A stretch of 64,000 bases of DNA from DASSUW01 sp963789005 (lineage in GTDB: Bacteria; Actinomycetota; Thermoleophilia; Solirubrobacterales; Solirubrobacteraceae). Position numbers and translations under genes: made by a program. Positions 52,160 through 60,347 of this stretch are shown here, piece by piece (position 1 is the stretch's first letter; every line of letters begins with the position of its first letter). Below the pieces are notes generated by a model, which did not search any database, was not told the origin of the DNA, and worked only from the letters and a program-made list of their open reading frames with translations. The DNA lies in contig CAWBIZ010000007.1 of the NCBI GenBank assembly GCA_963789005.1, positions 238,493-302,492 of the forward strand, given 5' to 3'.

Positions 52160-52229
52160 GCCCGAGCGAGGCGGGGGACACGCGGAGCGGGCGGCGGTAA
52201 CGCTTTGCGCGACGCAGGATCTTGGTCAT
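52140..52229 (-). CDS. Possible small basic protein (29 residues)
   Basis: ATG 52229 opens a 29-residue frame whose first half is strongly basic (MTKILRRAKRYRRPLR) and whose end is VSPASLGLTAVPA. A TACCTT -10 box lies 6 bases upstream, the same arrangement as at recognised genes in the window. It overlaps the DUF3891 3' end by 20 bases. No homologue known to me; it could be chance. Confidence 0.3.
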   Translation of the reverse strand: MTKILRRAKRYRRPLRVSPASLGLTAVPA

Positions 52230-52298
52230 GAAGCCAAGGTACGCGCCATGGTTGCGCGCTAAAACCGAGGTATCTCCCGCGTGGGGGTACGGCTGCCC

Positions 52299-52871
52299 TC
52301 AGTGCGGATGCTCGCCGGTGGCGGCCGGCGGCCGGGACTCCTCGGCGAGCGACGTGAGCGCCAGCTGCCCGCGGGCGGCCTCCTCGAGCACGCCGGTGGC
52401 CTCGTCGTTGGACCGCGCGTAGAGCTCGACGAGCAGGTGCACGACGATCTGGTCCTCGTCGTGCTTGTGGAAGCGCACGTGGGTGAAGAACTCGCGCGTC
52501 CCGTGATCGCCGAACGCGGCGTAGGCGAGCGAGTCGGCGGCCTCGGGGCCGGAGCACGTCTCCACGGCCTCGGCGTCGACGGTCACCGTGCACGAGGCGA
52601 CCCACGGCGTGCCGGCCACCATCCGCTCCCAGCGGTCCTCGATCGGCTCGATGCGACCGTTGTGGAACCCCAGGTGCGGCTGGTCGTGCATGCAGTCCAG
52701 GCACTGGACGACGGCCTCCTGCAGCTCGTCGACCACCTCGGCCCGCTCGCCGGTGACGGGGTCGATGCGATGGATGCCCTCGTAGTGCACCTGCACCTCG
52801 AGCTCCTGCGACCAGCAGCGGTAGCAGCGCAGCCACGCACCGATCGGCGTTGCCTGGGGAGTGCCGTCCAT
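52299..52871 (-). CDS. Hypothetical protein with two CxxC motifs
   Basis: 190 residues from ATG 52871, leaderless with TAGAAT 8 bases upstream. CYRC (about 16-19) and CLDC (about 57-60) could bind one zinc; the middle part has WERMVAGTPWVASCTVTVDA and a His-rich strand FTHVRFHKHDEDQIVVHLLV. No signal peptide. I do not recognise a family. It is divergent from a lipoprotein gene through overlapping -10 boxes. Confidence 0.7.
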   Translation of the reverse strand: MDGTPQATPIGAWLRCYRCWSQELEVQVHYEGIHRIDPVTGERAEVVDELQEAVVQCLDCMHDQPHLGFHNGRIEPIEDRWERMVAGTPWVASCTVTVDAEAVETCSGPEAADSLAYAAFGDHGTREFFTHVRFHKHDEDQIVVHLLVELYARSNDEATGVLEEAARGQLALTSLAEESRPPAATGEHPH

Positions 52872-52879
52872 ACGACGCC

Positions 52880-52889
52880 ATTCTATGCT
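52880..52889. promoter_or_regulatory. Overlapping face-to-face -10 boxes
   Basis: ATTCTATGCT reads TAGAAT on the minus strand (52880-52885, 8 bases before ATG 52871) and TATGCT on the plus strand (52884-52889, 7 bases before GTG 52897); they share TA, exactly as at 36717-36726. Confidence 0.6.
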
Positions 52890-52896
52890 GCGCCCC

Positions 52897-53283
52897 GTGC
52901 GGTACCTGGCTGCGCCGCTGGCCCTGCTCCTGCTCGCGGGCTGCGGCGATTCGGGGCCTCCCCCGGAGGAGCAGGTCCGCTCGACCGTCGCCGCCTTCGG
53001 CCGCGCGACGGCCGCCAAGGACTACCGCACGCTCTGCGACCGGCTGCTCTCGCCCGACCTCGTGGAGGACGTCGAGTCGATCGGCCTGCCGTGCGAGGAC
53101 GCGCTCGAGCGCGGACTCGGCGAGGTCGAGGATCCGCGGCTCAGCATCGGCAAGGTGACCGTCGACGGCGACGCGGCCACCGTCGAGACGCGCAGCTCGG
53201 CCGCCGGTCAGGAGCCGTCGGCTGACACACTGCGGCTGGTGAACGTCGACGGGACGTGGAAGATCTCCTCATTGGGAGCTTGA
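52897..53283 (+). CDS. Small lipoprotein, NTF2/DUF4878-like
   Basis: 128 residues from GTG 52897. Compact lipoprotein signal RYLAAPLALLLLAGC, Gly/Pro linker, then an alpha+beta fold: VRSTVAAFGRATAAKDYRTL, a Cys pair (LCDRL and LPCED) and the strands VTVDGDAATVETRS and LRLVNVDGTWKISSLG. This is the pattern of NTF2-like lipoproteins common in actinobacteria, function unknown. ATG 52885 is an alternative start. It is followed after 14 bases by DUF2630. Confidence 0.82.
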   Translation: MRYLAAPLALLLLAGCGDSGPPPEEQVRSTVAAFGRATAAKDYRTLCDRLLSPDLVEDVESIGLPCEDALERGLGEVEDPRLSIGKVTVDGDAATVETRSSAAGQEPSADTLRLVNVDGTWKISSLGA

Positions 53284-53297
53284 GCAGGAGGCCGCAC

Positions 53298-53543
53298 GTG
53301 GCAGACGAGCAGATCAGCGATCGCATCGAGGCACTCGTCAAGGAGGAGCACGAGCTGCTGGATCGCGGCGGCAGCGAGGGCGGGCTCGATGCCGCCGGCC
53401 ACGAGCGGCTCGAGCACATCCGGGTCGAGCTCGACCGCTACTGGGACCTGCTGCGCCAGCGGCGCGCGCGCCGGGCGGCCGGCCGGGATCCCGAGGGCGC
53501 GAGCCCGCGCGACGACGACACGGTCGAGCACTACCTCCAGTGA
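53298..53543 (+). CDS. DUF2630 family protein
   Basis: 81 residues, entirely helical: ISDRIEALVKEEHELLDRG, HERLEHIRVELDRYWDLLRQ and RRARRAAGRDPEGASPRD, the characteristic actinobacterial DUF2630 sequence (function unknown). GTG 53298 follows CAGGAGG. Its stop overlaps the next gene's GTG by four bases. Confidence 0.9.
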   Translation: MADEQISDRIEALVKEEHELLDRGGSEGGLDAAGHERLEHIRVELDRYWDLLRQRRARRAAGRDPEGASPRDDDTVEHYLQ

Positions 53544-54352
53544 AGGTCGAGCTCGGGGCCTTCGTCACCCCGCTCGCCGACCACGAGGCGGTCCTCGAGC
53601 AGGTGCTGGCCGCCGAGCGCGGCGGGTTCGAGCTGGTCGGCATCCAGGACCACCCGTACCAGCGGCGGTTTCTCGACACGTTCTCGCTGATCGCGTTCCT
53701 GGCGGCGCGTACCGAGCGCGTCCGCTTCTTTCCGGCCGTCGCAAACCTGCCGCTCCGCCGGCCGGCGATGCTCGCCAAGGCGGCGGTCTCGATCGACGTC
53801 CTGAGCGGCGGGCGGTTCGAGCTCGGGCTCGGCGCAGGCGCGTTCTGGGACGCGATCGAGTCGTTTGGAGGCGAGCGTCGCGACGGGCCGGGGTCGGTCG
53901 ACGATCTCGAGGCGGCGATCCCCGTGTTGCGCGCGTGCTTCGCGGGCGAGCGGATCGGCAGCGTGCGGTTCGGGCCGCCGCCGCCGCACCCGATCGGCAT
54001 CTGGCTCGGCGCCTACGGGCCGCGGATGATGCGGATCACCGGCCGCCTGGCCGACGGCTGGTTCCCGAGCCTGCCGCGGCTGCCGCTCGAGGACGTGCCG
54101 GGCCGGGTGCGGCTGCTCGAAGAGGCGGCCGAGCGCGCCGGGCGCGACCCGAAGGCGATCCGAAGGATCGCCAACCTCGGCGGCGTGATCGCGGATGGCC
54201 CGGTGCAGGGCTGGCTGCAGGGTCCGCCCGAGCACTGGATCGAGGAGCTCTCCGCGCTCGTCGCCGACCACGGCTTCGACGGCTTCCTCGTCGACAGCGA
54301 GCAGGTCGCCCGCTTCGCTGCCGAGGTCGCGCCCTCCGTGCGGGACCTCTAG
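53540..54352 (+). CDS. LLM class flavin-dependent (or F420-dependent) oxidoreductase
   Basis: 270 residues with the luciferase-like TIM barrel: VELGAFVTPLADHEAVLEQV, ELVGIQDHPYQRRFLDTF, AKAAVSIDVLSGGRFELGLG, IGIWLGAYGPRMMRITGRLA. Members use FMNH2 or F420H2; the short length and actinobacterial setting are compatible with F420, but the cofactor cannot be read from sequence alone. Starts on the DUF2630 stop (GTGA). Its stop region overlaps the convergent YdeI-like gene by four bases. Confidence 0.88.
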   Translation: MKVELGAFVTPLADHEAVLEQVLAAERGGFELVGIQDHPYQRRFLDTFSLIAFLAARTERVRFFPAVANLPLRRPAMLAKAAVSIDVLSGGRFELGLGAGAFWDAIESFGGERRDGPGSVDDLEAAIPVLRACFAGERIGSVRFGPPPPHPIGIWLGAYGPRMMRITGRLADGWFPSLPRLPLEDVPGRVRLLEEAAERAGRDPKAIRRIANLGGVIADGPVQGWLQGPPEHWIEELSALVADHGFDGFLVDSEQVARFAAEVAPSVRDL

Positions 54353-54933
54353 CGCCGCGGCCACTGGTTGGCGCGCTCGCCGCGCGCCGCCAGCGTGGCC
54401 GTCTCCTCGATCCGCTTCGCGCGCGTCTGCGGCCGCTTTGCGAGCGAGATCCACTCGAGGGTCGCGCGCTTGACCGAGCGCGGGAAGGCGTCCCAGTGCT
54501 CGCGGGCGGCCGCCGTCGCGTCGAGCGCGGCGCGCAGGTCGTGGGGCTCGACGAGGTTCTCGATGTCGTCGAGTGCCGTCCACGAGCCGTCGGCCTTGGC
54601 CGCGTCGACCGTCGCGATCCCGGCCGGCTCCATGTGCCCGGCAGCGAACAGGCGCTCGAGCCGCTCCTTGTTGGGCCGCGACCAGCCGCTGCCGGTCTTG
54701 CGGGGCGTGAAGAGGAGCATCGAGCGGCGCTCGTCGAGCTTGCGGCCCTTGGAGTCGATCCACCCGAAGCACAGCGCCTCCTCGACCGTCGCCGCGTACG
54801 GCACGTGCCGGTCGCCCTCCGCCTTCTTGTGCGTGACGAGCCAGATCCCGGGCGAGCCGGCGTGGTTCGCGGCCAGCCATTCGCGCCACGCCTCGCGCGC
54901 GGTCACTTCCACACGCTCGTAGGCGTCGCTCAC
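54349..54933 (-). CDS. YdeI/OmpD-associated family protein
   Basis: 194 residues from GTG 54933. Family motifs WLAANHAGSPGIWLVTHKK, VEEALCFGWIDSKGRKLDER, LLFTPRKTGSGWSRPNKERL and AKRPQTRAKRIEETATLA are clear; the C-terminal bacteriocin-protection-like helix is present. Function is poorly defined. Its start overlaps the meaB stop by four bases, which would make it the third gene of ecm-meaB; a TACGGT box (54942-54947) 8 bases upstream may give it a separate leaderless transcript as well. Confidence 0.87.
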   Translation of the reverse strand: MSDAYERVEVTAREAWREWLAANHAGSPGIWLVTHKKAEGDRHVPYAATVEEALCFGWIDSKGRKLDERRSMLLFTPRKTGSGWSRPNKERLERLFAAGHMEPAGIATVDAAKADGSWTALDDIENLVEPHDLRAALDATAAAREHWDAFPRSVKRATLEWISLAKRPQTRAKRIEETATLAARGERANQWPRR

Positions 54934-55886
54934 CGCGGCGGACCGTAGCCCGCGCGCGTCTCGAGCGCGACGAGCAGGGCGGGTTCGCCGAGCGCGGGAT
55001 CCTGGTCGGCAAGCCACGCCTGTGCGCCGCGGCGTCCGCCGAGCTGGCGCAGGCCGCGCTCTCCGTGCTCGGCCACGAAGTCGGCGAGCGCGCCGAGGCG
55101 GCGGGTGCGCGTGCGGACGGCGGGCAGGTCGAGCCCGGCGCGGTGGGCGTCGAGCGCGGCCACCAGCTCATCGATCCCCGCCGGCGGCGGGATCGCGGAC
55201 ACGGCCACCACCGGCACGTCGCGGGCGCCGAGCGAGCCCAGGGCGGCGTGCAGATCGCGTTGCGCGCGATGAGCGATCGGCCCGAAGTCGGCCTTCGTCA
55301 CCACCAGCACGTCGGGCACTTCCATGATCCCCGCCTTGAGGAACTGCAGCACGTCGCCCGCGGCCGGCTGCACGACGATCGCGACCGTGTCGGCGGCCTC
55401 GGCGACCTCGGTCTCCGACTGCCCGACGCCGACGGTCTCGATCACCACGACGTCGAACGCCGCGGCCAGCGCCTGGGCGGCGGCGCGGGTGGCGGGAGCG
55501 AGCCCGCCGAGCCGTTCCCCCGCCGCCGTCGAGCGGACGAACAGGCCGCGGTCGGCGGGATCGGCCTCGATCCGCGCGCGGTCGCCGAGCAGCGCGCCGC
55601 CTGAGCGCTTCGAGGTGGGGTCGACCGCGAGCACGGCCACCGTCCGCCCGTCCGCCCGCCAGGTCCGCGCGAGCGCCGACAGCAGCGTCGACTTGCCGGC
55701 GCCCGGCGGTCCGGTCACGCCGACGACGTGCGCGGGAGCCTCGCCGCCCAGCCGAGCAGGCGCGACCTCGGCGAGCAGCGCCGCCGCCTCCTCGCGCGCG
55801 CCGCGGTTCTCCAGCAGGTTGAGCGCGGCCGGCGCCGCGGTCAGGTCACGCTCCCGCAGCCGCGCGCCGAGCTCCGCGCCGGTCAC
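54930..55886 (-). CDS. meaB: MeaB-type GTPase chaperone of B12-dependent mutases
   Basis: 318 residues from GTG 55886, overlapping the mutase stop by four bases. G3E GTPase motifs: Walker A VTGPPGAGKSTLLSAL (about 56), AVDPTSKRSGGALLGDR, ETVGVGQSE (switch/Walker B region), LVVTKAD (NKXD-like guanine specificity). MeaB/ArgK proteins load adenosylcobalamin and protect mutases such as methylmalonyl- and ethylmalonyl-CoA mutase. Coupling to the mutase gene supports that role here. Confidence 0.94.
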   Translation of the reverse strand: MTGAELGARLRERDLTAAPAALNLLENRGAREEAAALLAEVAPARLGGEAPAHVVGVTGPPGAGKSTLLSALARTWRADGRTVAVLAVDPTSKRSGGALLGDRARIEADPADRGLFVRSTAAGERLGGLAPATRAAAQALAAAFDVVVIETVGVGQSETEVAEAADTVAIVVQPAAGDVLQFLKAGIMEVPDVLVVTKADFGPIAHRAQRDLHAALGSLGARDVPVVAVSAIPPPAGIDELVAALDAHRAGLDLPAVRTRTRRLGALADFVAEHGERGLRQLGGRRGAQAWLADQDPALGEPALLVALETRAGYGPPR

Positions 55887-57856
55887 GCCGCCGCGCGGAC
55901 GCCGTTGCGGTCGGCCACGATCGCGACGACCGCGCGCAGGATGCGGGTGATCTCGAAGTCCTTGGGCGTGTAGACCGCGGCCACGCCGGCGGCCTTGAGG
56001 CCGGGCACGTCCGCCTCGGGGATGATCCCGCCGACCACGACGGGAATGTCTGCGTCCTCGAGGGCGGCGATCACGTCCGGGATCAGCTCGCGGTGCGAGC
56101 CGGACAGGATCGAGAGCCCGATCACGTGGACGCCCTCGTCGATCGCCGAGCGGGCGATCTGGGCGGGCGTGAGCCGGATGCCCTCGTAGACGACGTCCAT
56201 GCCCGCGTCGCGCGCGCGCACGGCGATCTGCTCGGCGCCGTTGGAGTGCCCGTCGAGCCCCGGCTTGCCGACGAGGATCTTGACCGTGCGACCGAGCGCC
56301 TCGCTGACCCGGGCGACCTCGTCGCGCAGGTCGGCGAGCTCCTCGCCGGGGATCGCGGCGGCCGCCTCGCCGACGCCGGTCGGCGCCCGGTAGGAGCCGA
56401 AGGCCTCGCGGAGGGCGGCGGCCCACTCGCCGGTGGTCGCGCCCGCGCGGGCGGCGGCGAGCGTCGCCGGCATCACGTTCTCGTCGCTCGCCGCCACGCG
56501 CCGCAGCTCCGTCAACGCCGCCTCTACCGCAGCGCCGTCACGGGCCGCCCGCCACTGATCGAGCGCGGAGCGCGCCTCCTGCTCGACCGCCTGGTCGACC
56601 ACGAGGATGCCGCCGTCCTCGGTCAGCGGCGACGGCTCCGTCTCCTCGAAGCGGTTGACGCCGACCATCACCTGCTCGCCCGACTCGATGCGGGCGATCC
56701 GCTCGCGGTGCGACTCCACCAGGGCGGCCTTCATGTACGGCACGGCCTCGACCGCGCCGCCCTGCTCGGCCACGCGCGCCATCTCCTCCCGCGCCCCGGA
56801 GAGCAGCTCTCCCACCAGGCCGTCCATCACGTGCGAGCCCTCGAACAGGTCGGGGTACTCGAGCAGGTCGGTCTCGTAGGCGAGCACCTGCTGGATCCGC
56901 AGCGACCACTGCTGGTCCCACGGCCGCGGCAGCCCGAGCGCCTCGTTCCAGGCCGGGAGCTGGATCGCCCGCGCCCGGGCGTTGCGACCCAGCGTGACGG
57001 CGAGCGCCTCGAGCACGATCCGCTGCACGTTGTTCTCCGGCTGCGCCTCGGTCAGCCCCAGCGAGTTGACCTGCACGCCGTAGCGGAAGCGGCGCTGGCG
57101 CTCGTCGGCGACGCCGTAGCGCTCTGCGAGCTCGTCCCACAGCAGCGCCATCGCGCGCAGCTTGGCGTGCTCCTCGACGAACCGCACGCCGGCGTTGACG
57201 AAGAACGACAGCCGCCCGAAGACCGCGCCCATGCGGTCCTCCGGGACCCGCTCGCGCACGGCGTCGAGGACGGCGATCGCGGTCGACATGGCGTAGGCGA
57301 TCTCCTGCACGGGCGTCGCTCCCGCCTCCTGCAGGTGGTACGAGCAGATGTTCACCGGGTTCCAGCGCGGGACGTGCTCGACCGTGTAGGCCACGCTGTC
57401 CGCGATCAGCCGCATCGACGGGCCGGGCGGGAACGCGTACGTCCCGCGCGAGAGGTACTCCTTGATGATGTCGTTCTGGGTGGTGCCGGAGAGGGCCGAC
57501 GGCTCGATCCCGTTCTCCTCCGCGACGACGAGGTAGAGCGCCAGCAGCCACGCGGCGGTGGCGTTGATCGTCATCGACGTGTTCATGCGGTCGAGCGGGA
57601 TCCCGTCCATGAGCGCGTGCATGTCGCCCTTGTGCGCCACCGGCACGCCGACCTTGCCGACCTCGCCGCGGGCGAGCTCGTGATCGGCGTCGTAACCGGT
57701 CTGGGTCGGCAGGTCGAAGGCGACGGAGAGCCCCGTCTGGCCCTTGGCGAGGTTGCGCCGGTACAGCTCGTTCGACCGCCGCGCGGTCGAATGCCCCGCG
57801 TACGTGCGCATCATCCACGGCCGGTCGGGCTCGGGCAGACGGTGGCTCATAGCCAC
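55883..57856 (-). CDS. ecm: Ethylmalonyl-CoA mutase (coenzyme B12-dependent)
   Basis: 657 residues from GTG 57856 (ATG 57850 also possible). Catalytic barrel and B12 domain are fused, as in Streptomyces MeaA. Recognised segments: MMRTYAGHSTARRSNELYRR, GQTGLSVAFDLPTQTGYD, GDMHALMDGIPLDRMNTSMT, GTTQNDIIKEYLSRGTY, ICSYHLQEAGATPVQEIAYA; the cobalamin domain (about 530-650) has GKPGLDGHSNGAEQIA with the DxHxxG lower-ligand His, and GLSILSGSH. It isomerises (2R)-ethylmalonyl-CoA to methylsuccinyl-CoA. Assignment as Ecm rather than methylmalonyl-CoA mutase rests on MeaA-like sequence recalled from that family and on ccr nearby. Confidence 0.88.
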   Translation of the reverse strand: MAMSHRLPEPDRPWMMRTYAGHSTARRSNELYRRNLAKGQTGLSVAFDLPTQTGYDADHELARGEVGKVGVPVAHKGDMHALMDGIPLDRMNTSMTINATAAWLLALYLVVAEENGIEPSALSGTTQNDIIKEYLSRGTYAFPPGPSMRLIADSVAYTVEHVPRWNPVNICSYHLQEAGATPVQEIAYAMSTAIAVLDAVRERVPEDRMGAVFGRLSFFVNAGVRFVEEHAKLRAMALLWDELAERYGVADERQRRFRYGVQVNSLGLTEAQPENNVQRIVLEALAVTLGRNARARAIQLPAWNEALGLPRPWDQQWSLRIQQVLAYETDLLEYPDLFEGSHVMDGLVGELLSGAREEMARVAEQGGAVEAVPYMKAALVESHRERIARIESGEQVMVGVNRFEETEPSPLTEDGGILVVDQAVEQEARSALDQWRAARDGAAVEAALTELRRVAASDENVMPATLAAARAGATTGEWAAALREAFGSYRAPTGVGEAAAAIPGEELADLRDEVARVSEALGRTVKILVGKPGLDGHSNGAEQIAVRARDAGMDVVYEGIRLTPAQIARSAIDEGVHVIGLSILSGSHRELIPDVIAALEDADIPVVVGGIIPEADVPGLKAAGVAAVYTPKDFEITRILRAVVAIVADRNGVRAAA

Positions 57857-57868
57857 TGGATTCTGCCG

Positions 57869-57874
57869 TAGCCT
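57869..57874 (+). promoter_or_regulatory. -10 box of the MBL hydrolase gene
   Basis: TAGCCT lies 9 bases before ATG 57884; no SD precedes the start. The region of 27 bases also has to hold the start of the divergent mutase gene. Confidence 0.45.
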
Positions 57875-57883
57875 CCGCTGGGG

Positions 57884-58717
57884 ATGCGGCAGATCGATCT
57901 CCTACACCGGGGCCGGGAGAAGGTCATCGCCTGCTTCGCGCTCGACGGCGTGCTCGTCGACCCCGGGCCCCAGTCCTGCGAGGACACCCTGCTCGCGGCG
58001 CTCGGCGGCGAGCAGCCCGAGGCGCTGCTGCTCACCCACATCCACTTCGACCACGCCGGAGCGGCGGGCGCCCTCGTGCGCCGCTGGCCGGAGCTCGAGG
58101 TCTACGTGCACGAGCGCGGCGCCCGGCATCTCGCGGACCCGGCACGGCTGGTGGCCAGCGCCGCGCGGCTCTACGGTGGGGAGGATGGCCTGCGCGAGAT
58201 CTGGGGCGAGGTCGTCCCGGTCCCGGAGGAGCGGCTGCACGTGCTGACCGGCGGCGAGCGCGTGCGCGGCTTCGCCGTCGAGTACACGCCCGGCCACGCC
58301 TCCCACCACGTCTGTTACTTCCACGAGGAGTCCGGCGTGGCGTTCGTGGGCGACATGGCGGGCGTGCGGATCCCGCCGTACGACCTCACGCTGGCGCCGA
58401 CGCCGCCGCCCGACATCGACGTCGACGCCTGGGAGCGCTCGCTTGACACGATCGCCGCCTGGGAGCCGGACACGCTGGCGCTGACCCACTTCGGCACCGC
58501 CGGCGACCCGCCGGCGCAGCTCGCCGCCGTGCGCGAGGCTTTGCGCTGGCAGGCGGAGCTCGCGGCCGAGCACGACCTCGAGGGCTTCATGGCCGCGCTC
58601 CACGAGCGGATCGCGGCGGCCGCGCCCGACGAGGTCGACGCCGCCGAGCAGGCCGCCCCGCTCGACCACCTCTTCCTCGGCCTCGACCGCTGGCGAAGCA
58701 AGCAGCAGACCGGGTAG
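57884..58717 (+). CDS. MBL-fold metallo-hydrolase
   Basis: 277 residues. The metal-binding motif THIHFDHAG (HxHxDH), the later His in PGHASHHVCY, Asp in FVGDMAGVR and the final His in LALTHFG form a complete binuclear site. N-terminal IACFALDGVLVDPGPQSCED is the usual start of the SoxH/glyoxalase-II-like branch. The C-terminal 70 residues are helical. Substrate unknown; divergent from ethylmalonyl-CoA mutase and followed after 9 bases by clpS. Confidence 0.9.
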   Translation: MRQIDLLHRGREKVIACFALDGVLVDPGPQSCEDTLLAALGGEQPEALLLTHIHFDHAGAAGALVRRWPELEVYVHERGARHLADPARLVASAARLYGGEDGLREIWGEVVPVPEERLHVLTGGERVRGFAVEYTPGHASHHVCYFHEESGVAFVGDMAGVRIPPYDLTLAPTPPPDIDVDAWERSLDTIAAWEPDTLALTHFGTAGDPPAQLAAVREALRWQAELAAEHDLEGFMAALHERIAAAAPDEVDAAEQAAPLDHLFLGLDRWRSKQQTG

Positions 58718-58726
58718 ACACCGCGT

Positions 58727-59017
58727 ATGGCCATGGAGACCGTCGAGCTTCCGCGCACGAGCGACCCCGGCAGCGCGCTGGGCGGCCACTGGCGCGTGAT
58801 CGTGCTCAACGACGACCACAACACGTTCGACCACGTGGCCAACACGCTCGCGCGCATCATCCCCGGGGTCACGGTCTCGGGCGGCTACCAGTTCGCGGAC
58901 AAGATCCACAACACCGGCCGAGCGATTGTCTGGTCGGGCATGAAGGAGACCGCCGAGCTCTACTGGGAGCAGCTCCAGCAGGCGGGCCTCACGATGGCCC
59001 CGCTCGAGCCGGGGTAA
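58727..59017 (+). CDS. clpS: ClpS-family adaptor for Clp protease
   Basis: 96 residues with the core of ClpS: WRVIVLNDDHNTFDHVANTL (the NDDxxTxxxV pocket-lining segment), GRAIVWSGMKETAELYWEQL. ClpS hands N-degron substrates to a Clp ATPase. The N-terminal tail is short. No clp ATPase or protease gene is in the window. It starts 9 bases after the MBL hydrolase gene, probably cotranscribed. Confidence 0.88.
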   Translation: MAMETVELPRTSDPGSALGGHWRVIVLNDDHNTFDHVANTLARIIPGVTVSGGYQFADKIHNTGRAIVWSGMKETAELYWEQLQQAGLTMAPLEPG

Positions 59018-59096
59018 TGCCGGCTCCGGATCACGCTCAGGCTCTTCGGGGGGGCGTCTCCGCGGAGCGCTGCGCCTTCGGCGCCCGCCTGCTCGT

Positions 59097-59102
59097 TAAC
59101 CT
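59097..59102 (+). promoter_or_regulatory. -10 box before metF
   Basis: TAACCT ends 6 bases before ATG 59109; no SD is present. Confidence 0.4.
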
Positions 59103-59108
59103 GCTCCG

Positions 59109-59981
59109 ATGCCCACGGTCGTGGAGCGCATCGGTGCAAGCCGCTTCGTCTCGTTCGAGCTGTGGCCACCCCGGTCACCCGAGTCAGCGGCAGCCCTGGA
59201 GGCGGCTCTGGAGGAGCTCGCGGGTCTCGGGCCGGCGTTCGTCGCCATCACGTACGGCGCCGGTGGCTCGACCCGAGAGCGGACGCACGACCTCGTCGTC
59301 CGGCTTGTCGACTCCCCTCTGCTACCGCTCGCGCATCTGACGTGTGCGGCGCATCACCGAGCTGAGCTCATCGAGCTCATGAAGCGATACCGCGGCGCGG
59401 GGGTCGACAACCTGCTTGCCCTCCATGGCGACCCGCCGCTGTCCGCGACCGAGCAGTTGCCCGAGGGCGACCTCCGGTACGCCGCCGAGCTGGTCCGGCT
59501 CGCGCGGGAACTGGGCTTTCCGAGCGTCGGGGTGGCGCTCCACCCCGAAGGGCACCCGGCGGCTCCTTCGCGGGAAGCCGACTGGCGACACCAGGCCTCC
59601 AAGCTCCGGGAGGCAGACTTCGGCCTGACGCAGTTCTTCCATCGCGCCGAGGACTACTTCGCGCTGGTCGACGAGATGCACGTGCGCGGGGCCGAGGCGC
59701 CGGTCCTTCCGGGCGTCATGCCCATCACCAACGTCCGGCAGGTCGAGCGCATGGCGGCAATGTCCGGTGCCAGCCTGCCAACCGAACTTGCCGAGAGGCT
59801 CGTCGCGGTCGCCGACCAGCCCGGCGAGGTACGCAGAGTGGGAGTCGAATACGCCACGAGGCTGTGCCGTCAGCTGCTCGATGGCGGCGCACCCGGTCTG
59901 CACTTCTACACGATGAACCGGGCGGCGGCGACGATCGAGATCTGCGCGAACCTCGGCTGGGAGACCGCAACCGTCACGTAG
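59109..59981 (+). CDS. metF: Methylenetetrahydrofolate reductase
   Basis: 290 residues, family length. TIM-barrel with FVSFELWPPRSPESAAALEA (catalytic Glu region), FVAITYGAGGSTRERT, HLTCAAHHRAELIELM, NLLALHGDPPL, ADFGLTQFFHRAEDYF, LPGVMPITNVRQVERM and the final GGAPGLHFYTMNRAAATIEI. It reduces 5,10-methylene-THF to 5-methyl-THF for methionine synthesis. It follows clpS after 91 bases with its own -10 box. Convergent with the small gene at 60030. Confidence 0.94.
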   Translation: MPTVVERIGASRFVSFELWPPRSPESAAALEAALEELAGLGPAFVAITYGAGGSTRERTHDLVVRLVDSPLLPLAHLTCAAHHRAELIELMKRYRGAGVDNLLALHGDPPLSATEQLPEGDLRYAAELVRLARELGFPSVGVALHPEGHPAAPSREADWRHQASKLREADFGLTQFFHRAEDYFALVDEMHVRGAEAPVLPGVMPITNVRQVERMAAMSGASLPTELAERLVAVADQPGEVRRVGVEYATRLCRQLLDGGAPGLHFYTMNRAAATIEICANLGWETATVT

Positions 59982-60029
59982 CGTCGGCGCGATCCCGCGT
60001 ACTTCGCTCGAGTTGAGTTCGACGGATCG

Positions 60030-60347
60030 CTAGGTCACGCCGTTGGGCTGCAGCGCGCCCTGGGCCACGCGGTCGAACCAGGTGTAGACGATCGGGACCG
60101 TGAACCAGCTCGTGTGGTCGGCGCGCCAGGCGTTGAACTCCGGGCCGTACCAGTAGGCCTCGAAGTCCATCTTGTTCTCGAAGTAGGCGAACTGCCAGAA
60201 GCGGTAGCGGTCGTCGTTTGACCGCATGACCTCGTAGTCGGTCGCCCCGTAGCGGAGCGCCAGCGGCGCGATCTCGCGCAGCGCCTGCTCGAACTGGTCT
60301 CCACGGAAGAGCGTGCAGTACCAGGGGATGTTGACGACGCCGGCCAT
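60030..60347 (-). CDS. Conserved small protein translationally coupled to ccr
   Basis: 105 residues, rich in aromatic residues: VVNIPWYCTLFRGDQFEQAL, RYRFWQFAYFENKMDFEAYW, FTVPIVYTWFDRVAQG. The size and strand pattern resemble a dimeric alpha/beta barrel (ferredoxin-like, ABM type), but I know no function. Its ATG overlaps the ccr stop by one base (TGATG), so translation is coupled, and it may assist or regulate Ccr (inference). Confidence 0.75.
   Translation of the reverse strand: MAGVVNIPWYCTLFRGDQFEQALREIAPLALRYGATDYEVMRSNDDRYRFWQFAYFENKMDFEAYWYGPEFNAWRADHTSWFTVPIVYTWFDRVAQGALQPNGVT

Noticed and set aside
55883..57856. Annotation of the mutase as methylmalonyl-CoA mutase
   Set aside because: Single-chain MeaA-like sequence, fused B12 domain and the presence of ccr favour ethylmalonyl-CoA mutase; assay would be decisive.
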